From Culex pipiens pallens (taxonomy: Eukaryota; Arthropoda; Insecta; Diptera; Culicidae): a stretch of 64,000 bases of DNA. Shown one piece after another: positions 1-12,418 of the stretch. A program made the position numbers and the translations under genes. Below the pieces are notes generated by a model. That model had not been told where the DNA came from and searched no databases. It worked only from the letters and a program-made list of their open reading frames with translations. The stretch is taken from NCBI RefSeq assembly GCF_016801865.2, contig NC_068939.1:130538917-130602916 (forward strand). Direction: 5' to 3'. How positions within the stretch are numbered: the stretch's first letter is position 1; every line of letters starts with the position of its first letter.

Positions 1-1255
1 GATCATTACCATTTTCCTCAACTGCTGGTTCTTGGGTTGGTCTTGGCTCCTGGCTGAAGCCCGGTGGTGGCGTTCTCGGCTCCTGGCTGGAACCCGGCCG
101 TGGATGATTCATATCAGCTCTCTTCCTGGGATCCAACGGCAACGGTGCCAAGTTCGGGACCTGGCGTCGCGGTTGAAGAGGTGGAAAATTTTGCTCCACC
201 AGGGCTGGAGGAGTTCTACGACGCTGAGGCTGATTCTTCGTCGATGCTTGCTGCCGAATTTTCACGAACTCAGCTCTCTTGGGGCACTTTCGGTCGGTTG
301 ACGAGTGCTCACCGTTGCAGTTGAGGCACTTCACCAGCGAATCTTGGATGCACTGGGATGTGATGTGCGCATCGGTACCACATTTGGCGCAACGACGCTT
401 CAGGTGGCAGTTCTTACCTCCGTGCCCGAAACCCAGGCAGTTGAAGCATTGTGTGACGTCACGATGCACTGGTCGGTATCGCTCCCACGACACGATAATG
501 TTGAAAACCGCTCGAATTGCCTTCAGCTCAGGAAGCGTCGTCGATCCCTTAGCCAAATGCAGCAGGTAGAGCTGGTCACGGTACTTGATGTCTTTGTTGC
601 GTCGGCTCATTTTGTGCACGGCCAACACATCCAGTTTCAAAACTTTTAGCTCGGCAGCTAATTCCTCCACTGGCATGTCGTACAGACCTCTGACGACGAT
701 TTTGAACGGCTTATCCATGACGACATCATGGGTAAAGTACTCCGCCTCGTTTTCGGTCAAGTAATCCTTGACCAGTTGATAGTGCTGCCTGGATTGCACC
801 AGCACCTTAAATCCGTCCTGACACAGACGAATGTTGCCTTGGACTTTCCCAGACTTGATGAGTTCAACAAGCCCCGCACGAAAGTCGATCGTTGCTGCTG
901 ATTGCCGCACATAAAAAGGAGGCAGTTTCTCCTTTCGCTGTTTCACTTCATTCTCCTTTGCTTCCGCTACCTGGTCCTCGTCAGGCAGTCCAGCGAACTT
1001 GTTGTTCTTCAAAAGCTGCTCCTCGTGCGATGAAGAGTTCTCCTCCTCCTCATCCATCGGTACAGTACCGTCGCTCTTTTTCGTCTTTTTGCTGTTCGAT
1101 GTCACTTCCAAAAGCACCTTCCTTTTGGAAATTCCCGGTTTTTGGCCATCAGTTGAGGCCTCAACCTTCCTTTTGGAAATTCCCACTTTTTTGCCTGCTT
1201 GAGCCGCAGGTAGGGCAATATTGCCGGCGTTTTGCGCCGGGACGCGACGAGTCAT
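1..1255 (-). CDS. Non-LTR retrotransposon ORF1 (gag-like, three CCHC zinc knuckles), partial
   Basis: One uninterrupted minus-strand frame runs from ATG at 1255 off the window edge (418 codons seen). Residues about 1-110 are basic and acidic low complexity and include a repeated GISKRKV motif (about 25-31 and 41-47). Residues about 110-265 resemble the RNA-binding region ahead of the knuckles in Jockey/X-type ORF1 proteins. Three knuckles follow: CFNCLGFGHGGKNC (about 270-283, CX2CX4HX4C), CAKCGTDAHITSQC (about 289-302), and a CX2CX3HX6C knuckle (about 310-324). A Pro/Arg-rich tail follows. In this family ORF1 packages element RNA; ORF2 (endonuclease-RT) would lie beyond base 1 and is not visible. 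No stop or frameshift is seen, so the copy could be young. Jockey/R1-like assignment is from the knuckle pattern; the clade is not certain. Confidence 0.85.
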   Translation of the reverse strand, partial: MTRRVPAQNAGNIALPAAQAGKKVGISKRKVEASTDGQKPGISKRKVLLEVTSNSKKTKKSDGTVPMDEEEENSSSHEEQLLKNNKFAGLPDEDQVAEAKENEVKQRKEKLPPFYVRQSAATIDFRAGLVELIKSGKVQGNIRLCQDGFKVLVQSRQHYQLVKDYLTENEAEYFTHDVVMDKPFKIVVRGLYDMPVEELAAELKVLKLDVLAVHKMSRRNKDIKYRDQLYLLHLAKGSTTLPELKAIRAVFNIIVSWERYRPVHRDVTQCFNCLGFGHGGKNCHLKRRCAKCGTDAHITSQCIQDSLVKCLNCNGEHSSTDRKCPKRAEFVKIRQQASTKNQPQRRRTPPALVEQNFPPLQPRRQVPNLAPLPLDPRKRADMNHPRPGSSQEPRTPPPGFSQEPRPTQEPAVEENGND

Positions 1256-1585
1256 GTTGATTCAGACAACCTTCACCAACGAATGCTCGGATAACAATGA
1301 CTGTATAAACTATTGAGAGCGCATCGCTATAAAAGTTTGAATACGGGAGAAAATTGTATACATCCTGGGGCTTTGCTGGGATTTTTGTTAGAGTTTTTTT
1401 TTCACTCGTCTTTAGATTCAGCTCTTGTTCACCTGATTCGTTTTCCCGAGGACTTTCGAACATCTTCACCGAGGCGCTGTGTTTTTTTGTGTGGTTAAAT
1501 TTTTGATGCAGGCATCCGATCCGATGGGGAAGAATGTGGGTCTATTCTTCGAGGAAATCACAGGACTGTAAAAAGTTACTACAAA
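1256..1585 (-). other. Probable 5' untranslated region of the non-LTR element
   Basis: Non-repetitive sequence between the ORF1 start and the heptamer array. It has no convincing coding frame and reads as the 5' leader of the minus-strand retrotransposon. The element's true 5' end is not marked by a visible target duplication, because the flank is simple repeat. Confidence 0.45.
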
Positions 1586-2044
1586 TGTTTCTTGTTTCTT
1601 GTTTCTTGTTTCTTGTTTCTTGTTTCTTGTTTCTTGTTTCTTGTTTCTTGTTTCTTGTTTCTTGTTTCTTGTTTCTTGTTTCTTGTTTCTTGTTTCTTGT
1701 TTCTTGTTTCTTGTTTCTTGTTTCTTGTTTCTTGTTTCTTGTTTCTTGTTTCTTGTTTCTTGTTTCTTGTTTCTTGTTTCTTGTTTCTTGTTTCTTGTTT
1801 CTTGTTTCTTGTTTCTTGTTTCTTGTTTCTTGTTTCTTGTTTCTTGTTTCTTGTTTCTTGTTTCTTGTTTCTTGTTTCTTGTTTCTTGTTTCTTGTTTCT
1901 TGTTTCTTGTTTCTTGTTTCTTGTTTCTTGTTTCTTGTTTCTTGTTTCTTGTTTCTTGTTTCTTGTTTCTTGTTTCTTGTTTCTTGTTTCTTGTTTCTTG
2001 TTTCTTGTTTCTTGTTTCTTGTTTCTTGTTTCTTGTTTCTTGTT
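1586..2044. repeat. (TTTCTTG)n heptamer satellite, about 65 copies
   Basis: Almost perfect tandem TTTCTTG units (CAAGAAA on the other strand). All three forward frames are open because 7 is not a multiple of 3 and the unit contains no stop, so the long Phe/Leu/Val/Ser/Cys frames are artefacts. Confidence 0.97.
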
Positions 2045-2058
2045 TTTTTTATGTGTAC

Positions 2059-2424
<366 letters not shown>

Positions 2425-3486
2425 TCCTTCCTTTTTTAAACATCACAGCTTAAATTTTCAACATAGAACTTTCGATGAAACCTTATATTTACAACTTCCA
2501 ATTTTCACCTTTCATCTTTAAACTTTCATCCTTTAAATGCAACTCTACATTGACAACTTACAACTTTCATTTTCAGCTTTTTATTTTCATCTTTATATTT
2601 GTTCACGCTGCTGATCATGTTTTTATTTTTAACTTTCAATGTTTGACTTTCAAGTTTCAAGTTTACATTTTTAACTGACAACTTTCGATTTTCAGGTTTT
2701 TTTCTTTCAATCTTTAACTTACATCTTTTATGCAGCTATCAATATTTATCTTTCAACTTTTAACTTTCCATTTTTATCTGTCTTTTTTCAAATATAAAGT
2801 TTTTTTTTCAAATTTCAACTATTAATTTTTATTTTTCAATTCTCCACTATCAATTTTTAACTTAAAACTTGTATCTTTAAATTTTAAACTTTTAGTTTTC
2901 AACTATCAACGCTCAACTTTCAACGTTCAATTTTCAACTTTCAATTTTCAACTTCCAATTTCCAACATTTATTTTAAATCTTTAAAATTTCAACTTTCAA
3001 TTTGCAACTTTCGATATCAACATTAAATTTTAAATTTTCATCGTTAAATTTTCAATTTTCCATCTTTAACTTTCAGATTTCAACTTTCAATTGTAAATCT
3101 TCAACTTTTAATTTTCAACTTTCAGTTTTTAACTATTAATTTTAAACTCTTAATTTTCCACATTTATTGTTCAACTTTCATCCTTCAAAGTTAAATTTTG
3201 AACTTTCAATTTTCGATTTTAAATTTAATCTTTAATTTTTCAATTTTCCATCTTTTACTTTCAAATTTCAACTTTCATTTTTCAACTTTCAATTTTAAAC
3301 TATTAGTTTTCAACTTGCAATTTCAACTTTCAATTTCCAACTTTCAATTTTCAACTTTCAATTTTCAACATTCAATTTTCAACTTTCAAATTTGCAACTT
3401 TCAATTTTCAACTTTCAACTTTAAATTTTTCAGCATTCAATTTTCAACTTTCTTTTTTGAATTTTCTTCATTCTTCTTTCCATTTA
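2425..3486. repeat. Degenerate AT-rich heptamer-like repeat (TTTCAAC/TTTCAAT type)
   Basis: A kilobase of loosely repeated ACTTTCA and ATTTTCA words with a tendency to 7-base spacing. It looks like an older, decayed heptamer array next to the two fresh ones. The same texture resumes at about 3966-4100 on the far side of the MITE. No gene is visible. Confidence 0.75.
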
Positions 3487-3962
3487 GGCCGTTGCAAATA
3501 TTTTTCAAAGTTTATGTCGCCCCCTCCCCACTTCAAAATCGGTCCGAAAAATCAGGGGGCAAAAAAAAAAATTTTTTCAAAAAACTTCAAAATTTTAAAG
3601 GAAATAGAAGTCTAGCCAACTAAAAGCCATTAGAAATGCATTTTACTGCGTTTAAAACCATATTTAGCATGTCTGTGATCGATCAAAAATATTTTTATTT
3701 TTTGTGAAATTCCAATGTACAGCACCGCAAAAAGTTTTTTTTTCGACGAAAAAAATAAATCTCTTCAATACTTGCATATTTTGAAACCTAATGATTGCAA
3801 AACAACTGAGCAGGTGTAAAATGCATTTTAAAACAATTTTTTCATTCAAATGTTGAGACCATGACTTGTTATTAGAATTTTATATATTTTTTATTTTTTT
3901 GCCCCCCCTCGTTCCCGACCAGAGTCGAGGGACATAAACTTCAAAACATATTTACAACGGCC
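3487..3962. mobile_element. MITE with GGCCGTTG inverted termini and TTA target duplication
   Basis: The ends are inverted repeats of about 35 bp (left from 3487, right ending at 3962; GGCCGTTG...CAACGGCC), flanked by TTA on both sides (3484-3486, 3963-3965). A 3-bp TTA duplication fits PIF/Harbinger-type elements. There is no transposase. It interrupts the degenerate heptamer repeat. Related fragments occur near 22740-22885, 47880-47940 and 56160-56215. Confidence 0.75.
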
Positions 3963-3965
3963 TTA

Positions 3966-5900
3966 CTTTTTTGAATTTTCTACATTCAATTTTCTACTTT
4001 CCATTTTCATTTTCAAGTTTCAATTTTTAATTTCAATTTTCGATTTTCGATTTACAATTTTTAACTTTCTATTTTCAATTTTCATCTTTCCTTTTCAACG
4101 TTGTTGATTATTATTTTTTATTTTGTTTTTTGCTGTGCCTCAAATTTCTCCTACAAACCATTCCCATGAAGAAGCAATAACGTGAAGTCTCTATTCGTAG
4201 CCGGCGATGCAAATCGCAATTTCGCCAAGATTAGAGAGGCGGCTCTTCTCTCTGCTGTGTCGGAATCGCTCCTCCTGCAGAATGAAGCTTTCAATTTTAC
4301 ATCATTTTGGAGAGTGCAAATGCAAATGCAGTCGGGAGCGAACGAATTGCAAAACCCCTCCTACCTCTTGGATGTGTGCGCGATTTCACACGATTGCCAG
4401 AAGTGGTAATCTTCACGAAATTGAAAACTAAACTATTTTTATCGTCACTTTGCTGGTTCTCGTTTGGAGGGGGGCGTATGTGTGCACCTCAATTTTAATA
4501 TAATTTTATGCATTTTTCACATTTCTACCGCACTGCTGAACTTACTCGAGTAGGGTACCTTGTCCAATGTTTGACTAAATGAATTTAGAGTAAGTTTTAC
4601 ACTCAATTTTAAATTTAAGTAAACTTTTTGAATTTTTTTTTTCAAAATTTCTGTTACTAAAAAAATCTACATGGAATTGAACTTAAACTTAGATTAAGTC
4701 TTTCATAGTGATGTCTCCCCCAAATCGGACCATCTTTCCCATCCACTCGAGCGTTAAAAATGTCCAAAAACCATGCCAAAGGATAAGACCAACAGCCAAG
4801 ACTGACTGACGCAGGAAAGATTCAACTTTTGCGGAGCATTCCAATTCCGAACCGGAATGCGTCCAAGAAGCTGTCCCAAAACTCACATTCACATGATAAC
4901 AGAGCTTGAGCTCCCTCCTTGTTCTCTCTGGTGATAGTTTTCCAGAGATGTAATGATTTCCTTCTGTGCACACTTTTTGGGGGGAGATGCATTTTTGTGG
5001 ACGGAATTGCTGCTGCAATTTTTTACGGGATGCACATCTCACTTCCCGGTGGGCAAACAGAGCTAACTTTTAATAGAATTTCGATGCAATCTGGTTGAGT
5101 TTTTTTTTTGGTGAATTTAAAATACTCTGATTGCTGCGGGCTTGAAATTTGAATCAGGATGCAAGTGGCCATTTCTTATGTTAAAGTTTTAGCTTTTAAT
5201 CATCGTTGAAAGATTTTCTCTGTTCGTTCCCATGCCTCTTTTTTTAAATTTTTTCTTTTTGAGATGAATATATTTTTTTTACAACTTCAACAAAGTTGAC
5301 CTACTCCAATTCATTTCCGTTTATCTTAAAACTTAATCAAATGGCCCGAAATAAGCTAACTTGAAGTAATTTTCGCCACCAAAGTCAAATCCCACGACCA
5401 TTGATATGCAAATTTCTGCACTGTCGCGAGTCAAACCGCCAGATAAGACGCAATTCCAAAAGAGTCAACCTCGCCAGGTAAGTTTTCCCTCTCACCCACA
5501 CACACGTGTGTCAAACTGTTGAAAACTGTAATAGAAAACGTAAAGTTTTCCTCTTTCTGTTTTTTTTTTCTGCCAACTTGCGCCACCACCGGAGAGCTAA
5601 TCTGGCATAATAAGCTTGGAAAAGCTCGAAGAAAAGTGCGCTGTCGTCGGTCGTTACAGGCAGCGAGTGAGTTTTTCTCCGCCGGCAACTCCTTGTACAT
5701 CTTGGAGAGTGGAAAACTTTGGCACACCTCCTGGTGTGGTGCTGATGGCTCCGCTCTCGGCAACTGCAATAAGATTGATAAGCGTGTGCCGATCTTTTGC
5801 CACTCAAGGTGGTTGAACACTGGGAAAATGGAAATATTATTTTTGATTTTCAGATTAATTTCAGCTGACTAACTGACTAATAATATAATTCAAATAAATC
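3966..5900. other. Intergenic: decayed heptamer tail, then non-repetitive DNA
   Basis: The first about 130 bases continue the heptamer-like repeat. From about 4150 the sequence is less AT-rich and not obviously repetitive, with only short chance frames on both strands (for example 5431-5872). No splice-bounded exon, RNA gene or element end is recognised. It could be intronic or regulatory. Confidence 0.4.
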
Positions 5901-5910
5901 CAACACCAAT

Positions 5911-6430
5911 CCCAATCCCAATTCCAATTCCAATTCCAATTCCAATTCCAATTCTAATTCCAATTCCAATTCCAATTCCAATTACAATTACAATTACAAT
6001 TCCAATTCCAATTCCAATTCCAATTCCAATTCCAATTCCAATTCCAATTCCAATTCCAATTCCAATTCCAATTCCAATTCAAATTCCAATTCAAATTCCA
6101 ATTCCAATTCCAATTCCAATTCCAATTCCAATTCCAATTCCAATTCCAATTCCAATTCCAATTCCAATTCCAATTCCAATTCCAATTCCAATTCCAATTC
6201 CAATTCCAATTCCAATTCCAATTCCAATTCCAATTCCAATTCCAATTCCAATTCCAATTCCAATTCCAATTCCAATTCCAATTCCAATTCCAATTCCAAT
6301 TCCAATTCCAATTCCAATTCCAATTCCAATTCCAATTCCAATTCCAATTCCAATTCCAATTCCAATTCCAATTCCAATTCCAATTCCAATTCCAATTCCA
6401 ATTCCAATTCCAATTCCAATTCCAATTCCA
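5911..6430. repeat. (CCAATT)n hexamer satellite
   Basis: Tandem CCAATT units with rare variants (acaatt, caaatt, ctaatt) clustered near the left end. Translating the minus strand gives an endless Glu-Leu repeat, which is an artefact of the 6-base period. Confidence 0.97.
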
Positions 6431-6910
6431 ATCTAATTCAATCTAATCCAATCTAATCCAATCTAATCCAATCTAATCCAATCTAATCCAATCTAATCCA
6501 ATCTAATCCAATCTAATCCAATCTAATCCAATCTAATCCAATCTAATCCAATCTAATCCAATCTAATCCAATCTAATCCAATCTAATCCAATCTAATCCA
6601 ATCTAATCCAATCTTATCCAATCTTATCCAATCTAATCCAATCTAATCCAATCTAATCCAATCTAATCCAATCTAATCCAATCTAATCCAATCTAATCCA
6701 ATCTAATCCAATCTAATCCAATCTAATCCAATCTAATCCAATCTAATCCAATCTAATCCAATCTAATCCAATCTAATCCAATCTAATCCAATCTAATCCA
6801 ATCTAATCCAATCTAATCCAATCTAATCCAATCTAATCCAATCTAATCCAATTTAATCCAATCTAATCCAATCTAATCCAATCTAATCCAATCTAATCCA
6901 ATTTAATCCA
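6431..6910. repeat. (CCAATCTAAT)n decamer satellite, about 48 copies
   Basis: Tandem 10-bp units that share the CCAAT core with the adjoining hexamer array. A few T-for-A and T-for-C variants occur. Beyond 6910 the units decay into single, diverged copies to about 7100. Confidence 0.97.
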
Positions 6911-8548
6911 AACTAAACCTTTCCGGCTTAGTCCATCATAAATTTATCTTATCAAATATAACCCAATTTATTCCAATCAATTCTTGTACAATCCAATCTA
7001 ACCCATTTAAATCTAATCCAACCTTATTTGAATTTTATCCTAACTAATCTTATCCAATTCTAATTTAATTCCATCTCCTCCAAACGAAACCATTTTATTC
7101 CAATTCATTCTAATTCAATCAAATCAAATACAATCAAAACAAATTTTTGTCCACCAAAATCATCCCATCCTCCCACCGTCCACCGTAACTCAGTTGGTTC
7201 CGGAAGTTGTACCCTTTGAGTTAACCCCCTGGAACAGTGGTGCGCTGTGAAGGTCCCGGAAATGTTGGGAAACTTTGTGCGATTTGTTCGACGGAAAATT
7301 GAAATGTTTTTCAGCCCAGGTGGGATGATGGTGATGTTAGTGCATGCGAAACGTTGCTCGGAAATGTTCGTGTATTGAAACATTGTTGAACAGGTTCGCA
7401 GGACTGACTGCTGAAGTTTCCGTAGTTTTAGTTGCGGGTAATTAAAGAGTGAAGTTTTTAATACAGAAATCCTTCACGAAAACAGGATTATTTGAAAAAA
7501 GTAGTCTGATCGGGCCCAAAATTGGTGCGGGGGTTACTTGGCCTAAATAATTAGACCCATATTTTTTTGGTTTGGCCATTAGGGTGAAAAAATGAATCAC
7601 ATGTAAACTCAGTTGTTGTAAACTTGAGATTCGACGTAAACGGTTGAATCACGCGTAAATTCATGTTTTTACGTATAATTTGTCGCAAATTTACATCAAA
7701 TTGCATTTAAATTTAAATGTTTAATGACGTGCAAAAGTGTTACATCATACATGATGTAACATTCAGAAATATTTTTTTGTGTGTACGTCGTGTTATGGTG
7801 GTTAAAAAAATGGAAAAATCGTCAATTTTTGCAAAAAAATTGCACCAATTTAAGCTGTCATGGACGCAAACGAGTAGTGATAAAATAGGTTTTTGAGGAA
7901 AATTTATTTAAAAAATCAAGCCTGACATTACAAAAGGTCGTGTAAAAACTTAATTTATTATTAACTTCTCGGCAATATTTTTGCGAAATTTGGTGTCTTT
8001 GGAAAAGAAGCTCGTGTTAGTTGTGCGCATTGTTTGGCACCAATTTTTTAGTTCCGAACTTTGCCGCATAGGTGGCGCTAAATCTAACTTTTTACAAGAG
8101 GGTAGTGGAGCTTTGGTCTCTTCGACAAAGTTGTGTAATTTATCATTCTGAACAACTTTGTAGAACACTGAATAATTTCCAAAAATAATAGTTAAAAGTT
8201 ACAGCAGTTTGGAAAAAATATCACTGATAAAATTGTGTTTTGTACTAAATCATCCCAAAACGTATTTATTTATTGCAGGCCTTACCCGACAAACTTCGTT
8301 CTGCCTTATTTTTCGTTTGTTGACGGTTTTTGCTTTTTTGCTTATTCAGGCTCCTGTGATCAAAGTTTGATTTTACGTAACTTTCTCCATACAATTTACC
8401 GATGCTCCGGAATCGGTTCCAGAGTGGTCAAAGTGTCAATTAGTTAGCGTATAAACCTTTCTTGTGCTAATACGAACCTAACGCAACAAAGAGCACCTCG
8501 ATCCGACGCTCCGTATTGAACTGATTTGCGTTCGAACAAAACCGTCGA

Positions 8549-8551
<3 letters not shown>
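6911..8551. other. Intergenic: decamer decay, then AT-rich DNA without a recognisable gene
   Basis: From 6911 to about 7100 there are diverged CCAAT-type units. The rest has only short open frames, with no splice-flanked coding block, RNA gene or clear element end. Confidence 0.4.

Positions 8552-8552
<1 letters not shown>

Positions 8553-8611
<59 letters not shown>
8553..8611. repeat. (AT)n microsatellite
   Basis: Uninterrupted alternating A/T that abuts the left arm of the foldback sequence at 8612. Confidence 0.97.
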
Positions 8612-8615
<4 letters not shown>

Positions 8616-8800
8616 CAAGAAATCAACTTTTTTCACTAAAACTGCGATAACTTCAAAATTTCAGCGATGACCTCTACATGTCTGGGTATCAAAAGTTGCG
8701 TCTTTTAATTACGAAAATTTTGGTACCCAAACATCTATAGGTCATCGCTGAAATTTTAAAGTTATCGCAGTTTTAGTGAAAAAAGTTGATTTTTTGCCAA
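8612..8800. repeat. Foldback (hairpin) MITE-like element
   Basis: Two arms of about 75-80 bp (about 8612-8690 and 8725-8800) are near-perfect reverse complements around a short loop. Mismatches are few. No coding capacity. It resembles small foldback MITEs. Confidence 0.85.
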
Positions 8801-8913
8801 TTTCGTCATTTTGCCCGATCCGAGCACTTTTGTTTTTTTCCATGCTGTTTTCGTGGGGAATTGCTGTATATATATATATAGATTACTAATAAATTTCACA
8901 TGTCTATTTGCAG

Positions 8914-9019
8914 CAAAAGGTTCACTATGGTGAAAATTCTGTGTCCCACCTTAAGAAAAATAACTAAACCTGAGACCGTTGTAGATGATGATGACTTATC
9001 GGATGATTTCAAAGTGATG
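8914..9019 (+). CDS. Isolated candidate exon of an unrecognised gene
   Basis: A textbook branch-site match (TACTAAT at 8884-8890) precedes a TATTTGCAG acceptor ending at 8913, and GTAAGTG starts at 9020. The block between has an ATG at 8927 and reads 31 codons to the donor in phase 0, with an acidic run DDDDLSDDF. It could be a first coding exon behind a 5' untranslated exon, or an internal exon (frame open through the acceptor). No partner exon was recognised, and no protein family is recognised. Real splice signals make it more than a chance frame, but it is not proven. Confidence 0.4.
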
Positions 9020-10750
9020 GTAAGTGAATACAACACTTAATTTTATACAACATAATAAAAATATAAGCTTAAAACTTGGTGAAAATTTTGCTCGGTTTCG
9101 ATTTTTTAGGAATTCACGAAAAATTTGTGCTCCTTTTTTAATTTTTTTAGATTAATGCAACGTAATTTTTTAAAACATTAGTCTAACTTTAAATGTTTTA
9201 TAACAACATTTGAAAAAAGTTTTGTTTTGATGCTTTTTAACAATGATTTAACATCTTAATGCAAAAAAAAAACAAATTAGTACAAAACGTTACATTTTTA
9301 GGCAGAATAAATGCGAAAATAAAAACACCCAGCATTAATTTGTGAGGAATTATTACAAAATTTACTGCAAATTCAATAAAAATATTGCTAACAACAGCTA
9401 ATTATTGACTACATGTACGAATATTTTTCTGTTTTCAAGTAAGACATTAGTTAAAGTATAGCTAGAAATTCGGCACAGCCTATATCGTTAGATAATTAAT
9501 GAAAATATATATCAACACTTACATAAATTATGTTTAATTAAGATTTGTTTTGTTATAAACCACAAATAATTTTCTGCATGCAAACATATTTCGGTTGATA
9601 CAACGAAAAAAAAATGTTGAAAAATAGTTGAAAAATATGTCCTAGCAGTCGACTGCTAGAACTTTTTTCGACCATTTAACCAACAAAAATGGCAATTCCA
9701 ACTATTTTTTTAGTTAATTTTAGTTACTGGTGGTCAGCAATTTCGGGTTAACTAAATCAACAATCGATTGTTGAAAAAAAGCTGTGTAAAAAATTTACCC
9801 ATATTTTATTGTATTAACCAAATTTTCTTAGATTTGCCCCGGCCGGTCTCTCCGTGTATTTGCATAAAAAAATAAGACATTTATAACTCTTATGTATAAG
9901 TAATGATTTTGAAGTTTTTGATTAATATACAAGATCAAACTCGACGATAAAGTTTTGTTTAGGAGATCTTCAATTAAAAAAATCTTGAATAATTAAAAAA
10001 AAACTTGAACTTTTCATTACCATTCCTAAATTGCCCATCCATCGTTCATTCGCACAGCTAATACTAGATGAATGCAATTGCCATTTTGTTCATCGCACTC
10101 ACCTCTCCAAGGACCAGAACCATATACTAGCATCATCAACTAGCACGATAAGTCGGCATGTTATTCGCTGTTTCTCCTCGACTCTTCGCCACCACTACCA
10201 CCAGAGGTACTCTAAAACTAACCAACGAGATGAATTTGAGGTTTCAAAAGTCGTTTTTATTCTCTTAATTGCCCTGCACTTTAGTGCACACACGAACACA
10301 CACAGCGACACATTGGCTTTTCCATAGGTTATCTGCATTTTATTTAAATTAACTCAACTTTTAAACCCTCCACCATCCTCCCGGGTTTGAGGTTGGAGAC
10401 CGTCGCTGGAAATCGAGCCTTCCCGAGGCCGCCACTCTCTCGCGTGTACGGAACAGTCCCGTGGCTTAACTCTTGATTGCACCATAAAAAAAAGAGTCCA
10501 CCGAAGAGCATCGCCATTTTAGTTAATTGCTCTATCACTTTTTAATGGGTACACGTATATTTAGCGCGTCACGGCGGCGTGGTGACTGGCTGCGCAACGA
10601 CTTTGCGACACGGCGGTGACGGTGACGACTTCCGACGGTGACGACTTCCGACGGAAATGGTTGGAAATGCAGTCATTTTTTGTAGGCGAGGGAGATTTGC
10701 AATGGAAAATCTCTTGAAATTACAGTTTTTAAACACAGAGGTAAATCATA
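9020..10750. other. Intergenic or intronic AT-rich DNA
   Basis: Mostly AT-rich sequence. A moderately GC-richer, non-repetitive part at about 10030-10680 carries chance frames on both strands but no gene signature. If the exon at 8914-9019 is real, this may be its intron. Confidence 0.35.
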
Positions 10751-10751
10751 C

Positions 10752-11350
10752 ATTAGAGCAATTCTCTGAGATTTCGGTCATTTGATTTTTTTTTTGTATT
10801 TTTTAATCCGGCTGAAACTTTTTTGGTGCCTTTGGTATGCCCAAAGAAGCAATTTTCCATCATAAGTTTGTCCATATAATTTTCCATACAAATTTGTCAT
10901 TTATAAAAATTCGAAAATTTGTATCTCTGGAAGGAACTTTTTGATCGATTTCTTGTCTTGGACAAAGTTGTAGGTATGGATAAGGACTACACTGAAAAAA
11001 TATGATACACTGTAAAAAAAATTTGGGTGATTTTTTATTTCACTTTTTGTCACTAATACTCGATTTGCAAAAAAAATACTATTTTATTTTTTTTTTCATT
11101 TTCTGATATGTTTTAGGGGCCATCAAAATCCAACTTTTCAGAAATTTCTAGAATGGGCAAAAAATCTTTGACCGAGTTATGAATTTTTTAATCAATACTG
11201 ATTTTTTCAAAAATTCAAAGTGCTGGTCGCAAAAAAATTTCAGCTTCATTTTTTGATGAACAATCAAATTTGCAATCAAAAAGTACTTCAGTGAAATTTT
11301 GATAAAGTGCACCGTTTTCAAGTTAAAGCCATTTTTAGGTAACTTTTTTG
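10752..11350. mobile_element. Partial copy of long-foldback family A
   Basis: About 10752-11230 matches the left arm of the foldback element at 59716-60845, including the phrases AATCCGGCTGAAAC and CAAAGTTGTAGGTATGGA. Only one arm is clear here, so this is a broken or single-arm copy. Confidence 0.7.
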
Positions 11351-11379
11351 AAAATAGTAGCATTTATTCATTTTTAAGA

Positions 11380-12418
11380 GGCAGTATTTGTAAATATTGC
11401 TCGGTTTGTTCTAGAGGTCGTATCGTGGAGTATCAGTGGAGTACCAAAATAAAAGGATGGTCCAATCGGCACCAAACTTGACCAAACTAGATGAACACTA
11501 CTTTTGTTAGAATTTTTAAAGGAGCACACACATATTTCAGGAAGTTTTTTTTGCATTTTCGAAAGTATTTGTCCTGGAACTTTTTATAGTAATGTTTGGC
11601 ATAAGTTACTGAACAAAACGTATAGTAAGATAATATGAAAGAAGAAATTTTACCCTTATTTTTATTATGAATTTATTGCATTTTTTCATCTTTGAATTTT
11701 TCAAGACACTTTTCATAGGTTTGAACAAAATCAAAATTGGTTAGTTAAATCCAAAAGACCTTTTACCTTTTATTTACTCCGTTAATTTAGTTATGAAAAT
11801 GGCTGTTAAAAATTTTGAAAAATATTAATTTTGATAAATAACTGAAGATGCACGCCACGTTACAGTCTTAAACCTCAACTAACAATACTCAGTTCGAGGG
11901 GGTTTACGGAGAATGTCGAGTGGAGGGCTCATCCGAACAATCATATCCTGTGTGTGTGTGGCGCCACCATCGCGAAGCTCACAGCTTCCTCCCAGCGCTC
12001 GTCGTTGGCTCGAATGCCACTATTTATGGGAACACTTTTTTTAATTGCCTCCACTCAAAAAGCCAGAATCACTCACCAAACTCAGATCAGCGCTTCGATT
12101 GCAACCTTGGTTGGAGGTTTTGGCTCGTTGAACAGCACTCAAATTGTATGCAATTTTATGCTTTTTTTTTTCAAATGACGACCACCGATGTGATTGTTCG
12201 CCTTAAATTAATTGGCTCCACACTGACACACATTTGATTGCGGAACGATTGAGGTTTGTGGGAATTGTGAGTTATTTTCTGATGAGGGACGTTGAGGGGA
12301 GCAAATAATTTGAATGCAATTATCGTTGGAATCAAAAAAGTGTGAAGAGTGATATTTTTTTTAATTGGTTTTCCAATTATTCAAAAAATGAGATTCTTCT
12401 GTATACGTGTTTACATGT
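11380..12418. other. Intergenic; contains a short fragment of the 34.4-kb foldback family
   Basis: About 11378-11430 matches 35107-35155 (TGCTCGGTTTGTTCTAGAGG). The rest, including a GC-richer stretch at 11880-12300, shows no gene that I can support. Confidence 0.45.

Noticed and set aside
5994..6431. Glu-Leu repeat protein on the minus strand
   Set aside because: Artefact of the CCAATT hexamer array.
10031..10538. Small genes on both strands
   Set aside because: Overlapping short frames without splice, signal or family evidence.
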